A stretch of 64,000 nt of DNA from contig NZ_JADQDK010000001.1 in the NCBI RefSeq assembly GCF_019263705.2, positions 6,209,230 to 6,273,229 on the forward strand. The letters run 5' to 3'. A program made the translations under genes and the position numbers. Below, piece after piece: positions 1 through 8,570 of the stretch; the stretch's first letter is position 1; each line of letters opens with the position of its first letter. The notes beneath the pieces are model-generated. The model did no database searches. It was not told where the DNA came from and was given only the letters and a program-made list of their open reading frames with translations. The DNA comes from Pseudonocardia abyssalis (GTDB lineage: Bacteria; Actinomycetota; Actinomycetes; Mycobacteriales; Pseudonocardiaceae).

Positions 1-862
1 GCGGGGCCAGGTCCAGCGCGGCGTCGAGGGCTTCCGGCCGGGATGCGCCCAGGTCGGCGAGCGCCACCAGCATCGCGCGCAGGAGACCGAAGGAGGCGGG
101 CGTCGCGTTCGCGGTGCGGGCGGCGTCGTGGGCGCGCCAGGCCACGGCGTCGATGACGGCCAGCACGTCGTCGGCGTCGACGGTCAGGCCGTCCAGCTCC
201 AACGCGACGGTCCGGGTGCCGCCCATGACGGCGAGCGGGAGCGGCGCACCGGCGCGCAGCCCCGGCCGTTCGCGGGCCGGGAGGAGGGCGAGTACGAAGC
301 GGTCGTCGGCGGTCGTCGCGGCGATCATGACGACGTCGAGCAGGCCCCACCCGGTGCACCAGTCGGCGGCACCGTGGAACGTCCACCCGGTGCCGGCGGG
401 CTCGGCGCGCACCGCGGGCGGGCCGGGGCGGCGGACGTGCGCGATCGCGATGCCCGCCCGCGTCGTGGCGGCGGACAGGCGGGCGCGGTACCGGTCCGCG
501 GCCGGCCCGGCCCGGTACCCGTCGAGGCCCGGGAGGGGCCCGCGGGACAGCGCCTGCGGGACGCGGTGCTGGGTGGTGAGGAACCAGGTGGCGCCGCAGG
601 CCCCGGCGACCTGCTCGACCACCGCCGCGTCGACCGACTCGTCCGCCCCGTGCCCACCCTCGGCCACCGGGACGCGGGTGCTCAGGAGCCCGGCCTCCGC
701 CAGGACGTCGAGGTGCGCCGGGTCGACGCCGTGCGCGGCGTCGTCGGCGGTGGCGGCGTGCGGGACCAGGAGGTCGGCGGCGATCCGGGCGGCCGCGACG
801 ACCGCCGGATGGCCGTCGACGCCGGGGAGGGCGAAGTGCTCGAGGACGGTCGCTGAACCCAC
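1..862 (-). CDS. Acyl-CoA dehydrogenase family protein, 3' end cut by window edge
   Basis: About 287 codons are visible and the frame runs off the left edge. The N-terminal part reads as an acyl-CoA dehydrogenase alpha-helical domain (LAEAGLLSTRVPVAEGG, then VEQVAGACGATWFLTTQH). It is followed by the middle beta domain (WTFHGAADWCTGWGLLDVV). Such flavoproteins oxidise acyl-CoA thioesters or, in diverged members, act as flavin-dependent oxygenases; the substrate cannot be told here. The GTG start at 862 is chosen because GGGAGA lies five bases upstream and the homologous region begins soon after. The C-terminal domain with the usual catalytic region is outside the window, so activity cannot be judged. 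Confidence 0.7.
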   Translation of the reverse strand, partial: MGSATVLEHFALPGVDGHPAVVAAARIAADLLVPHAATADDAAHGVDPAHLDVLAEAGLLSTRVPVAEGGHGADESVDAAVVEQVAGACGATWFLTTQHRVPQALSRGPLPGLDGYRAGPAADRYRARLSAATTRAGIAIAHVRRPGPPAVRAEPAGTGWTFHGAADWCTGWGLLDVVMIAATTADDRFVLALLPARERPGLRAGAPLPLAVMGGTRTVALELDGLTVDADDVLAVIDAVAWRAHDAARTANATPASFGLLRAMLVALADLGASRPEALDAALDLAP

Positions 863-970
863 TCTCCCGACGCTACGTCCTCACTCCGACCCCCGCCGCA
901 CGATCGCCGCGGTCCGCACGGTGTCGCCCTGTTCGGGACCGTGGAGTGCGACGCGGGCCGATCTTCGAGG

Positions 971-1849
971 TCAGGGGAGCGGGAGGACCGCGGTGGCGTG
1001 CAGCGCGACGTAGGGCAGGGCCGCGACACCGCAGGAGGCGGGGCGGTGGCCGACGCCGGGGCGCTCCGCGACCTCCACCGCCCACCGTCGGCCGGCGGGC
1101 CCGGAGACCACGACGGTGCCGGGACGGGCGAGGGGGTCAAGGGTGAGTGCGTCGGCGTCGCGCAGGCCGGTGGCGTCGCGCACGGCGAGCTCGGCGACCT
1201 GCCCGGCCGCCGACCACGTCGACCGGCCCCGGCTCAGCCCGGCCTCCATCTCGCCCAGTGCGGCGGCCTTGCGGGCGGAGATCGCGGTGGCCGCGTCCAG
1301 GCGGCCGTAGAGGTACCCGGTGGGGAGCACGAGCGCGGTGGGGGCGAAGCGGTGCCCGCCGAGGTGGCTGCACTCCCACACGTTCGGCTCCCCGACGGTG
1401 GTGACGGCGACGGCGAGCGCGCGCCCGTCGACGGCGCAGCAGCGGTCGCGGCGGCCGTGCGTGCAGACCAGCAGCAGGGGGTCGCGCACCGGTTCCCCGG
1501 GGATCGGGGTGTCGGCCCGGGGCAGCGGCACCGACGTGAGGTCGTGGGGGCCGGTGATCGTCAGCACCGTGGTGCGGGCCGCGCCGGGCACGGTGTCGGC
1601 CAGGAACACGCGCGTGGGGCCGTCGGGTCCGCGGCGGCCGGGACGGCGGATCAGCAGCGGCCGCCAGCCCGCGGCGCTGGCCCGGGCCGCGAAACCGGAG
1701 ATCGACGGGTCCGGGTGGGAGGCGATGTCGCGCGGCCAGGCGCCGCGGTGCTCGAGGGCGACCCAGCGCGCGGCCTGCGGTGCGGTGCCGGCCAGCGGCT
1801 CGTCGACGGCGCGCGCGAGGACCGCGCAGCGACCCTCGCAACCCGTCAT
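971..1849 (-). CDS. Sucrase/ferredoxin-like family protein (thioredoxin-fold, probable Fe-S binding)
   Basis: A 292-residue protein of the Suc_Fer-like family. The diagnostic stretch is CTHGRRDRCCAVDGRALA followed by VWECSHLGGHRFAPTALV and LPTGYLYGRLD, close to the actinobacterial family pattern. Members have a thioredoxin-like ferredoxin fold and the clustered cysteines probably hold a [2Fe-2S] cluster; the physiological partner is unknown. The ATG at 1849 (MTGCEGRC) was chosen because the family N-terminus begins with a short Cys-containing segment. An imperfect inverted repeat resembling an iron-regulator box lies 16-29 bases upstream, which would fit iron control. The gene stands between a divergently unrelated dehydrogenase and an acyl-CoA synthetase and shares no overlap with either. 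Confidence 0.8.
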   Translation of the reverse strand: MTGCEGRCAVLARAVDEPLAGTAPQAARWVALEHRGAWPRDIASHPDPSISGFAARASAAGWRPLLIRRPGRRGPDGPTRVFLADTVPGAARTTVLTITGPHDLTSVPLPRADTPIPGEPVRDPLLLVCTHGRRDRCCAVDGRALAVAVTTVGEPNVWECSHLGGHRFAPTALVLPTGYLYGRLDAATAISARKAAALGEMEAGLSRGRSTWSAAGQVAELAVRDATGLRDADALTLDPLARPGTVVVSGPAGRRWAVEVAERPGVGHRPASCGVAALPYVALHATAVLPLP

Positions 1850-1864
1850 CGGGTGAAGGTACCG

Positions 1865-1878
1865 TAAGGGTGCCCTAA
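1865..1878. promoter_or_regulatory. Possible IdeR/DmdR-type iron box
   Basis: TAAGGGTGCCCTAA is an imperfect inverted repeat (arms TAAGGG / CCCTAA) starting 16 bases upstream of the sucrase/ferredoxin-like start. Read on the minus strand it gives TTAGGGCACCCTTA, which partly matches the DtxR/IdeR consensus (TTAGG....CCTAA). The match is incomplete, so this is a suggestion only. Confidence 0.35.
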
Positions 1879-1899
1879 CACGCCCGGGTGAACGGATGG

Positions 1900-3465
1900 T
1901 CAGCCCGTGAGCTCGCGGTGCACGACCTTGCCGGTCGCGTTGCGCGGCAGCTCGTCGAGGAAGACCACGTCCCGGGGCACGGCGAACCGGCTCAGCTCCG
2001 CCCTGACCCAGCCGCGCACCGCGTCCGCGTCGACCGACGTCCCGGGCTCCAGCACGACGTACGCGGCGAGCCGCTGGCCGTACTCGTCGTCGTCGACGCC
2101 CGCGACGGCCGCCTCCCGCACCTCCGCCCGCGCGACGATCAGGTCCTCCACCGGGCCGGGGTGCACGTTCTCCCCACCGCTGACGATCATGTCGTCGGCG
2201 CGGCCGGTGAGGTGCAGCCGCCCGTCGGCGTCGACCCTCCCGACGTCGCCGGTGCCCATGAGGTCCCCCGACCGCTCGACGTCGGCACCTTCGCGCGTGT
2301 AGCCCTCGAACGGCATGTCGTTGCCGACGAACACCCGGCCCTCGGTACCGGCGGGCACCTCGTCGCCGTGCTCGTCGAGGACGGCGAGCCGCGTGCCCAG
2401 CGGCGCGCGGCCCGCGGTGCCGGGTGCCGCGCGCAGGTCCCCGGGCCCGGCGATGCTGACCCAGGAGACCTCGGTGGAGCCGTAGAGGTTGTAGAGGACC
2501 TCGCCGTGGCGGTCGAGGAACGCCGTCGCGAGACCTGCGGGCAGCGCCGACCCGCTGACGGCGACGACCCGCGCCATGGCGCCCCCGGCGGGCTCGTCCA
2601 TCGCGCGCTGCAGCATCACCGGGACGGCGAACACCGCGTCGCAGGTCGCGGCGATCTCCAGGAACCGGGCGGGGTCGAACTTCGCGCTCAGCACGACGGG
2701 GGAACCCAGCAGCATCGCGAGCTGCAGCGCCGCGTGTCCCCAGGTGTGCAGCAGCGGCGCCGCGATGTGCACCGGCTCGCCCGCGCGCAGCGGGATGGAG
2801 CCGAGCACGGCGGCGATGGGCGCGAGGTTGTGCGGCGGCGGGCGGCGGGCACCCTTGGGCGGGCCGGTCGTGCCGGACGTCAGCACGATGGTGTGCCCGC
2901 CGGTGGGGCGGAAGGGCAGCGGGCCGGGGCCGCCGCGCGCGATCAGGTCGGTCAGGTCGCGGACGACACGGCACGAGTCGGGCAGGTCGGTGAACTCGGC
3001 GTCGGCGAGCAGGGTGTGCACCCCGAGCTCGTCGACGACGTCGGCCCGCTGACCGGCGGACATGCCCGTGTTGAACAGCACGACGTCGGCGCCCAGCTTG
3101 CCCACGGCGATCTGCATCTCGACGGGGCCGCGGTGGTTGCGGCACAGCACGCCGACCCGCGTGCCCTCGCCGACCCCGCTCGCGGCGAGCGCCTTCGCGA
3201 GGCGGTCGGTGCGCTCGTGCAGCTCGCCGAAGGTGAGGGTGCCGTCGTCGTCGACGATCGCGGGCCGGTCGGGGTGCCGGGCCGCGCCCGCCTCGTACCC
3301 GGCCGCGACGCTCAGCCGGTAACGCACGGCCGCCGTCGCCATGCGGGCGAGCCGGTCGGGCCGCACCGGGCCGATCAACCCCGCCCGCCCGAGCTCGCGC
3401 AGCGCGCGCGCCGTGCCGACCGCCTCGTCCGCCACCGCGCGCGCGGTGCTCCACACCAGGTTCAC
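1900..3465 (-). CDS. AMP-binding acyl-CoA synthetase (FadD-type)
   Basis: A 521-residue adenylate-forming enzyme that would activate a carboxylic acid with ATP and join it to CoA. The P-loop-like A3 motif is TIVLTSGTTGPPKGA (about residues 214-228). The A5 region YNLYGSTEVS, the A8 hinge region (GDVGRVDADGRLHLTGRADD) and the C-terminal lysine motif (LPRNATGKVVHREL) are all present, so the enzyme looks complete. An N-terminal extension of about 55 residues precedes the ATPase core, as in mycobacterial FadD2/FadD12-type ligases. The substrate is not deducible. Its neighbours do not form an obvious operon. Confidence 0.85.
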   Translation of the reverse strand: MNLVWSTARAVADEAVGTARALRELGRAGLIGPVRPDRLARMATAAVRYRLSVAAGYEAGAARHPDRPAIVDDDGTLTFGELHERTDRLAKALAASGVGEGTRVGVLCRNHRGPVEMQIAVGKLGADVVLFNTGMSAGQRADVVDELGVHTLLADAEFTDLPDSCRVVRDLTDLIARGGPGPLPFRPTGGHTIVLTSGTTGPPKGARRPPPHNLAPIAAVLGSIPLRAGEPVHIAAPLLHTWGHAALQLAMLLGSPVVLSAKFDPARFLEIAATCDAVFAVPVMLQRAMDEPAGGAMARVVAVSGSALPAGLATAFLDRHGEVLYNLYGSTEVSWVSIAGPGDLRAAPGTAGRAPLGTRLAVLDEHGDEVPAGTEGRVFVGNDMPFEGYTREGADVERSGDLMGTGDVGRVDADGRLHLTGRADDMIVSGGENVHPGPVEDLIVARAEVREAAVAGVDDDEYGQRLAAYVVLEPGTSVDADAVRGWVRAELSRFAVPRDVVFLDELPRNATGKVVHRELTG

Positions 3466-3572
3466 GCCGCGATCTTCGCAGCGCGGTGGGCCGGACGCAG
3501 GGCGACCCCGCTCCGCGAGCCGGGCGGGGGCACGTCGGGCCGCCGGAGGGGGCGGCGGCCCGACGTGCCGGT

Positions 3573-5531
3573 TCAGCCCGCGAGGTCGTAGACGGTCTGC
3601 CCGCCCACGGTCGTCGCGGTGTAGGTGGCGGCGACCCAGGCGGCGATCTCGGAGTTCCCGCGCCCGCCGACGTCGGTGGACCCGATGAAGTACCGGATCT
3701 CGCCCGAGGCGACGTGGCCCCGGAACTCGGTGAGCGTCGGGGCGGGGTCGCTGCCGGTGAACCCGCCGATCGCCATGACCGCGGTACCCGAGGACAGCTC
3801 CAGGCCCGCCGCGCCCTGCGCGCCGACGGTCGCCGCGGCCCAGCGCGTCCCGGCGTCCTGCAGGAGCGCCACGAGCGCGGGATCGGACTCGACGGCCTCA
3901 CCCGGGCCGCCGCCCATGCCCGTCCCGCCGCGCATCGCGCCGCCGCCGGGGACGGTGCCGGTCGGCGCCGTCCCCCGGGGCGCCCCGTCCGGACGGGTGC
4001 CGTCGCCGGGGAGCCCGCCGGCGGGGAGGTCCCCGCCGGGGAAGCCTCCCGGGAAGCCGCCGCCGGGGAATCCGGTCCCACCCTCGACGGTCGGCCCGGC
4101 CAGCACGATCGAGCCGGTGTGGGCGGTCGCGGCCGTCTGCACCGCGTACGCCGTGGGGCCGGCCAGCCCGGTCAGCGCGACGACCAGCACCGCGACCACC
4201 CCGGCCCGGCGTCCCGTGCGTCCCAGCAGCAGCACCGCGACGGCCACCACCGCGAGCCCGACGACGACCCAGCGCAGCCAGGGCAGGAAGTCCGGCGACC
4301 GGCCGAGCAGCACCCAGGCCCACGCCGCGGTCCCGGCGGTGACGACGGCCAGCGCGGCCCGACCCCGCCACGTCGACCGCTGCTGCCACAGCGCGTGCCC
4401 GCCGACGCCGACGAGCGCGGCGATCCCGGGGGCGAGCGCGACCGAGTAGTACTCGTGGATCGTGCCCTCCATGAAGGAGAACACCAGCCCGGTGACGACG
4501 GTCCAGCCGCCCCACAGCAGCAGCGACGCCCGCAGCGGGTCGGTGCGCGGGGCCCGGCGCGTCAGCCACAGCCCGACGACGAGCAGCGCGAGCGCGGCCG
4601 GCAGCAGCCAGGAGATCTGACCGCCGAAGTTCGAGCCGAACAGCCGTGTCAGGCCGACGGTGCCGCCGAAGCCGCCACCACCACCGATGCCGCCGCCCAT
4701 GTTGCCGGAGCCGCCGAGGATCCGGCCGAGCCCGTTGTAGCCCAGGGCGAGCTCCAGCGCGCTGTTCGTCTCCGAGCCGCCGATGTAGGGACGGCTGTCG
4801 GCGGGCCACAGCTCGACGAGCGCGATCCACCAGCCCGCGCTCACCACCACAGCGACGCCCGCCAGCAGCAGCTGCCACAGGCGGCGGCGCAGGCCGGTCG
4901 GCGCGGCCACCAGGTAGACCAGCACGAACGCCGGCAGCACCAGGAAGCCCTGCAGCATCTTGGCCAGGAACGCGAACCCGATCAGCACGCCGGCGAGCAC
5001 CGACCAGCGCGTACCGGCCCGCTCCACCGCGCGGACCGTCGCGTACGCCGCGCCCACCATGAGCAGCACGAGCAGCGCGTCGGGGTTGTTGAAGCGGAAC
5101 ATCAGGACGGCGACGGGCGTCAGCGCCATCACGGTGCCCGCGACGAGAGCGGCGCCCGGCCCGGCCACCCGGCGTACCGCCGCGTGCAGCAGCGCGACCG
5201 TGCCGACGCCCATCAGCGCCTGGGGCACGAGCATGCTCCATGTCGAGAACCCGAGGATCCGCGCGGACAGGGCCATCGCCCACAGCGATGCGGGCGGCTT
5301 GTCGACGGTGATCGCGTTCGCCGAGTCCAGCGAGCCGAACAGGAACGCCGTCCAGTCCTGCGACATCGCCTGCACGGCGGCGGCGTAGTAGCTGTTGGCC
5401 CAGCCGTTGGCGTCGAGGCCCCAGATGTGGAGCACCGCCGTCCCGACGAGCAGGATCGTCAGCGGTGCCCGCCTCCGTACGGGGGCGGGGGCGGCAGGGG
5501 CCGGAGCGGGTCGGTCGAGGGTGGCGGTCAT
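3573..5531 (-). CDS. Family 39 glycosyltransferase, integral membrane (YkcB/ArnT-like)
   Basis: A 652-residue polytopic membrane protein of the PMT_2/GT39 superfamily that transfers a sugar from a polyprenyl phosphate carrier to a target outside the membrane. The first extracytoplasmic loop keeps the acidic motif ITVDKPPASLWAMAL, and about 11 hydrophobic segments follow. A glycine-rich segment (about residues 275-290) and a Gly/Pro-rich linker (about 500-560) precede a globular C-terminal domain of about 100 residues. This layout is typical of actinobacterial YkcA/YkcB proteins. It overlaps the upstream GT2 gene by four bases (ATGA), so the two are translationally coupled: the GT2 enzyme would make the polyprenyl-sugar donor. 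The acceptor, likely a cell-wall polymer or protein, is unknown. Confidence 0.85.
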   Translation of the reverse strand: MTATLDRPAPAPAAPAPVRRRAPLTILLVGTAVLHIWGLDANGWANSYYAAAVQAMSQDWTAFLFGSLDSANAITVDKPPASLWAMALSARILGFSTWSMLVPQALMGVGTVALLHAAVRRVAGPGAALVAGTVMALTPVAVLMFRFNNPDALLVLLMVGAAYATVRAVERAGTRWSVLAGVLIGFAFLAKMLQGFLVLPAFVLVYLVAAPTGLRRRLWQLLLAGVAVVVSAGWWIALVELWPADSRPYIGGSETNSALELALGYNGLGRILGGSGNMGGGIGGGGGFGGTVGLTRLFGSNFGGQISWLLPAALALLVVGLWLTRRAPRTDPLRASLLLWGGWTVVTGLVFSFMEGTIHEYYSVALAPGIAALVGVGGHALWQQRSTWRGRAALAVVTAGTAAWAWVLLGRSPDFLPWLRWVVVGLAVVAVAVLLLGRTGRRAGVVAVLVVALTGLAGPTAYAVQTAATAHTGSIVLAGPTVEGGTGFPGGGFPGGFPGGDLPAGGLPGDGTRPDGAPRGTAPTGTVPGGGAMRGGTGMGGGPGEAVESDPALVALLQDAGTRWAAATVGAQGAAGLELSSGTAVMAIGGFTGSDPAPTLTEFRGHVASGEIRYFIGSTDVGGRGNSEIAAWVAATYTATTVGGQTVYDLAG

Positions 5532-6754
5532 GACACGGACTCCTTCGGGCGGAAGATCCAGGTGCGGAAGGCGACGAAGCGGAGCAGCGTCGCGAGGGCG
5601 TTGGCGGCGATGAGCACCGCCAGCTCGACGGCCGCGCTCGCACCGGGTGCGGCGGCGGAGAGCAGGGCCAGCGCGCCGGTCGTCAGTGCGAGTCCGAGAC
5701 CGAACACGATCAGGCCCTGGAACTGCTGCGCAGCGGCGCCGTCGCGGCCGCGGACCCCGAACGTCAGGCGCCGGTTGGCCGCGGTGTTCGCGACGGCGGT
5801 GACGAGCAGGGCGACGAGGTTGGCCGCGTACGCCCCGAGGGGGTCGCGCAGCAGCAGGAAGACCAGCAGGTGGGCCACCGTGCTGACGACGCCGATCGCG
5901 GCGAAGCGCACCAGCTGACCGGGCATCCCGGTGGGCACGCCGGCCACCTCCAGCGAGGGGCGGGCGAGCTGGCCGCGCAGTTCGCCCAGCGGCAGCGCCC
6001 CGGTGGCGAGCGCGCGTCCGAGCCGGGCGATGCCGCGCAGGTCGGCGAGCGCGGTGGGCACGATGTCGACGCGGGAGTCGGGGTCGTCGACCCAGTCGAC
6101 GGGTACCTCGTGGATCCGCAGCCCGGCGCGCTCGGCCAGCACCAGTAGCTCGGTGTCGAAGAACCACCCGCCGTCCTCGACGTGCGGCAGCAGCGCATGC
6201 GCCACGTCGGCGCGGATGGCCTTGAACCCGCACTGCGCGTCGCTGAACCGCGCGGCCAGCGCCCCGCGCAGCAGCAGGTTGTAGGACCGCGAGATGAACT
6301 CCCGCTTGGCCCCGCGGACCACCCGGGACCCGCGGCCCAGCCGGGTGCCGATCGCGAGGTCGGAGTGCCCGCTGATCAGCGGGGCGACCAGCGGCAGCAG
6401 GGCGGCGAGATCGGTCGACAGGTCGACGTCGCAGTAGGCGAGGACCTGCGCGTCCGAGGACTCCCAGACGGCGTGCAACGCCCGGCCACGGCCCTTCTCC
6501 GCCATTCGGAACACCTCGACGCCCGCCAGCTCGTCGGCGAGCCTCCGCGCGATCCGCGGGGTCGCGTCGGTGCTCGCGTTGTCGGCGATCGTGATGCGGA
6601 ACGGGTAGGGCAGCTGGGCTGACAGGTGCGCGTGCAACCGCCGGACCGACGGTTCCAGCGCCGCCTCCTCGTTGTGGACGGGCACGACGAGGTCCAGCAC
6701 GGGGCCGCCGGCGCGGGCCCCGGGCGGTGCGGCGGGGGCGGTCTCGACGGTCAT
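5528..6754 (-). CDS. GT2 polyprenyl-phosphate glycosyltransferase with GtrA-like membrane domain
   Basis: A 408-residue protein. Residues 20-250 form a GT-A domain like dolichol-phosphate mannosyltransferase: LDLVVPVHNEEAAL at the start, the metal-binding YCDVDLSTDLAALLP, and QCGFKAIRADVAHALL. Residues about 270-400 carry four membrane segments of a GtrA-like domain (LVRFAAIGVVSTVAHLLVF). Such fusions build a polyprenyl-linked sugar and help present it outside. The following GT39 gene starts inside the stop codon (ATGA), strongly suggesting one pathway. The start ATG at 6754 is directly followed by conserved sequence within 20 residues. Confidence 0.87.
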   Translation of the reverse strand: MTVETAPAAPPGARAGGPVLDLVVPVHNEEAALEPSVRRLHAHLSAQLPYPFRITIADNASTDATPRIARRLADELAGVEVFRMAEKGRGRALHAVWESSDAQVLAYCDVDLSTDLAALLPLVAPLISGHSDLAIGTRLGRGSRVVRGAKREFISRSYNLLLRGALAARFSDAQCGFKAIRADVAHALLPHVEDGGWFFDTELLVLAERAGLRIHEVPVDWVDDPDSRVDIVPTALADLRGIARLGRALATGALPLGELRGQLARPSLEVAGVPTGMPGQLVRFAAIGVVSTVAHLLVFLLLRDPLGAYAANLVALLVTAVANTAANRRLTFGVRGRDGAAAQQFQGLIVFGLGLALTTGALALLSAAAPGASAAVELAVLIAANALATLLRFVAFRTWIFRPKESVS

Positions 6755-6827
6755 GGCACGAGCGTGTCGATCTCCGCTGTCGGGCCCGTGTGGCCGACCT
6801 GTGCGTCGGCTGTGCGTCCCTCCCCGC

Positions 6828-6915
6828 CGAGTTTGCCGATCACACCCGGCGAGTTCGCCGATCAGGCCCGGTGAGTTCGCCGATCCGCTTCGGTGAGTCG
6901 GCCGATCACGCCCGG
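6828..6915 (+). repeat. Four tandem 22-bp repeats (array A)
   Basis: Four units of exactly 22 bp start at 6828, 6850, 6872 and 6894. Each begins [C/T]GAGT and holds GCCGAT near its middle, and most end with CCCGG or TTCGG. Unit 2 with its flank contains the palindrome CGGCGA-GT-TCGCCG. There are no spacers, so this is not a CRISPR. The same family occurs inverted at 8483-8570 and as single units near 24.6 kb. Confidence 0.8.
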
Positions 6916-7562
6916 TCGGTCAGAACTCGGCACCGTCGTCGTCGGCGTCCCGCCCGTCGCGGACCCCGGTGGTAGCCGGTGAGCCGGTCGCGGATCGCCT
7001 CGGGATCGCGCCGGCGCAGCGGACCGGCGGGCCGGCGCGCTCCCCGGCACGAGCTGCGCGCCGGGGGTGCGCTGCGGCGATCCGTTGGCGTCGAGGTCGA
7101 CCGGGAACGGGCCGCCCGGTGCGGCGTCGTCGGCCGGCCCTGCTGAGCCGGGACCGGGGCCGCCTGCGGAACCGGCTGTCGACGCGGGGTGGACCCGACG
7201 ACGAGGTGGCCGGGATGGCGACGCGCGGTGATCCCGGGGTCGCCGGTGATGGACGAGACCGACACCACCTCGCCGCCGCTCTGCACGCGGGCCTGCGCCA
7301 GCCCGGCGCCGGTCACGAGCCGGACGTCGATGCCGTGCCGCGAGCCGCGCGACCACGAACAGCCCCATCGCCGTGACGCCGTGCCGCCGACCTCGGTTCG
7401 CCGGGCCGGCGACCGGTTCGCCTCCGCCAGGTCCTCGGCGGGCATTCCCACGCCCGTGTCGGTGATCTCGACGACGAGCGGCCCGTTGCCGGAGCGGACG
7501 ACGCGCCTCCGCACCGGCGCGACCGGCGGGAGAAGTTGGTGGCGTTGTCGAGCAGTTCGGCG
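6916..7562 (-). pseudogene. Remnant of a sensor histidine kinase (ATPase domain)
   Basis: Fragments of one HATPase_c domain appear in three different minus-strand frames. PAELLDNATNFS (around 7530-7562) is followed after a shift by GPLVVEITDTGVGMPAEDL (around 7410-7480). After another shift comes MGLFVVARLAARH (around 7325-7365). In order these are the N box, G1 box and G2 region of the large actinobacterial nitrate-sensor-like histidine kinases. At least two frameshifts and loss of everything upstream of the N box make this non-functional. Downstream of about 7320 the similarity fades. Confidence 0.75.
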
Positions 7563-7789
7563 GGATCGGCTCGATCGAGGGCCCGATCCTCGGCGCGATC
7601 ATGTTCTTCGCGCTGCAGCAGGTGCTGGAGCCGTACGGGGTCTGGTACCCGGTGGTGCTCGGCCCGGTCGCGATCGCCGCCGCCCGCTCCACCCGGCGCG
7701 GGTTGTGGGGGCCGGTGACGGGTGGGCGGGACGTGCGGTTCCTCCCGACCGGCTACCACGTGACGCTCCCGACGCCCCCACACCCATGA
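7556..7789 (+). pseudogene. 3' fragment of a branched-chain amino acid ABC permease (LivM-like)
   Basis: An open plus-strand frame of 77 codons reads FGGIGSIEGPILGAIMFFAL, then LEPYGVWYPVVLGPVAIAAA and a hydrophilic tail ending at TGA 7787-7789. This matches the C-terminal end of LivM-type permeases (GGIGS..GP..GA..F). There is no start region and the rest of the permease is absent. Its left end meets the decayed histidine kinase at bases shared by both coding frames, so it is the scar of a rearrangement. Confidence 0.7.
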
Positions 7790-7827
7790 CCCCCGCCCCT
7801 GCCCCCGATCCTGACCGACCACCCGTC

Positions 7828-7930
7828 CGCGAGTCGCTGTTCCCGCGTCCGCGAGTCGTCGACTTTCCGACCGCGAGTCGCGTCGCCGATGCGACACTCC
7901 ACCGCGAGTCGGTTCCGTCCGCGGGTCGCG
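7828..7930. repeat. GC-rich CGCGAGTCG dispersed repeats
   Basis: Three related copies of a roughly 30-bp motif, CGCGAGTCG-(C/G)-TTCC-CCGCG(A/G)GTCG, lie at 7828-7858, about 7871-7890 (partial) and about 7902-7930. A fourth close copy lies downstream of menC at 17,603-17,633. They fill the gap between the LivM fragment and the GT39 remnant. Confidence 0.6.
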
Positions 7931-8420
7931 TACGCGGCGCCGACCAGCAGCAACGTCAGCAGGGCGTCGGGGTTGTCGAAGCGGAACATCAACACGGCGA
8001 CGGGCGTCAGCGCGAGGGCGGCCCCCGCGAGCAGCCCCGCCCCGTGGCCCGCGGTGCGGCGCACGGCCGCGTACAGCAGACCGACCGTCGTGATGCCCAT
8101 CAGGGCCTGCGGCACCAGGCTGCTCCAGCTGGACAGACCGAAGATCCGCACCGGCAGGCCCATGACCCACAGCGCCGCGCGCGTCTTGTCGACGGTGATC
8201 GCGTCGGCGGAGCCGAGGAACCAGGCGGTCCAGCTCTCACCGCCCGCCTGCGCCGCGGCGGCGTGCAACGCATTCGCCCAACCGGAGGCGGACAGGCCCC
8301 AGAGGTAGAGGGCGGCGGTCGCGGCGAGCAGGGCCGCGACGGACGCGCTCGGCCCCGGGTCGGGCGTCCCGGCCGCGAGATCGGGTCGGCCGGGCGGGCG
8401 AGGGCGGTCGTCACGATCAT
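7929..8420 (-). pseudogene. 5' fragment of a second GT39 membrane glycosyltransferase
   Basis: About 150 codons align with the beginning of the intact GT39 at 3573-5531: LYLWGLSASGWANALHAAAA, ITVDKTRAALWVMGLPVRIF, SLVPQALMGITTVGLLYAAV and LTPVAVLMFRFDNPDALLTL. The reading frame of the likely ATG at 8420 (MIVTTALARP) is out of phase with the conserved part, so there is a frameshift near the start. The sequence stops matching at GAAYA around 7929, where it runs into CGCGAGTCG repeats. In the conserved DKPP motif the prolines are replaced (DKTR). It sits directly behind the two-component pair and is probably a decayed paralogue. Confidence 0.75.
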
Positions 8421-8482
8421 GGAGCCTGGCGACGCGACCTGTGTCCGCCCGGTGCCGCAGCTGTGCGCCGCCTGTGCGCGAA

Positions 8483-8570
8483 CGGCACACTCGCCGTGCG
8501 TGGTCGGCACACTCGCCGTGCGTGGTCGGCAAACTCGCGGGGGGTGGTCGGCAGACTCAGTGGGGGAGGG
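8483..8570 (-). repeat. Four tandem 22-bp repeats (array B, inverted relative to array A)
   Basis: Units start at 8483, 8505, 8527 and 8549; the first two are identical. Read on the minus strand they give CGAGTGTGCCGACCAC-GCACGG, the same family as array A at 6828-6915, where the plus strand gives CGAGTTTGCCGATCAC-ACCCGG. The last unit runs 14 bases into the 3' end of the histidine kinase gene and supplies its stop codon. Confidence 0.8.

Noticed and set aside
971..4081. One 1036-codon minus-strand gene
   Set aside because: Only the last 292 codons are protein-like (sucrase/ferredoxin-like). The rest is the frame shadow of the acyl-CoA synthetase, rich in Arg/Pro/Ala.
6828..6915. CRISPR array
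   Set aside because: The 22-bp units are directly adjacent with no spacers and no cas genes are near.
7536..7789. Intact permease gene
   Set aside because: Only the C-terminal 77 codons of a LivM-like protein are present, without a start region.
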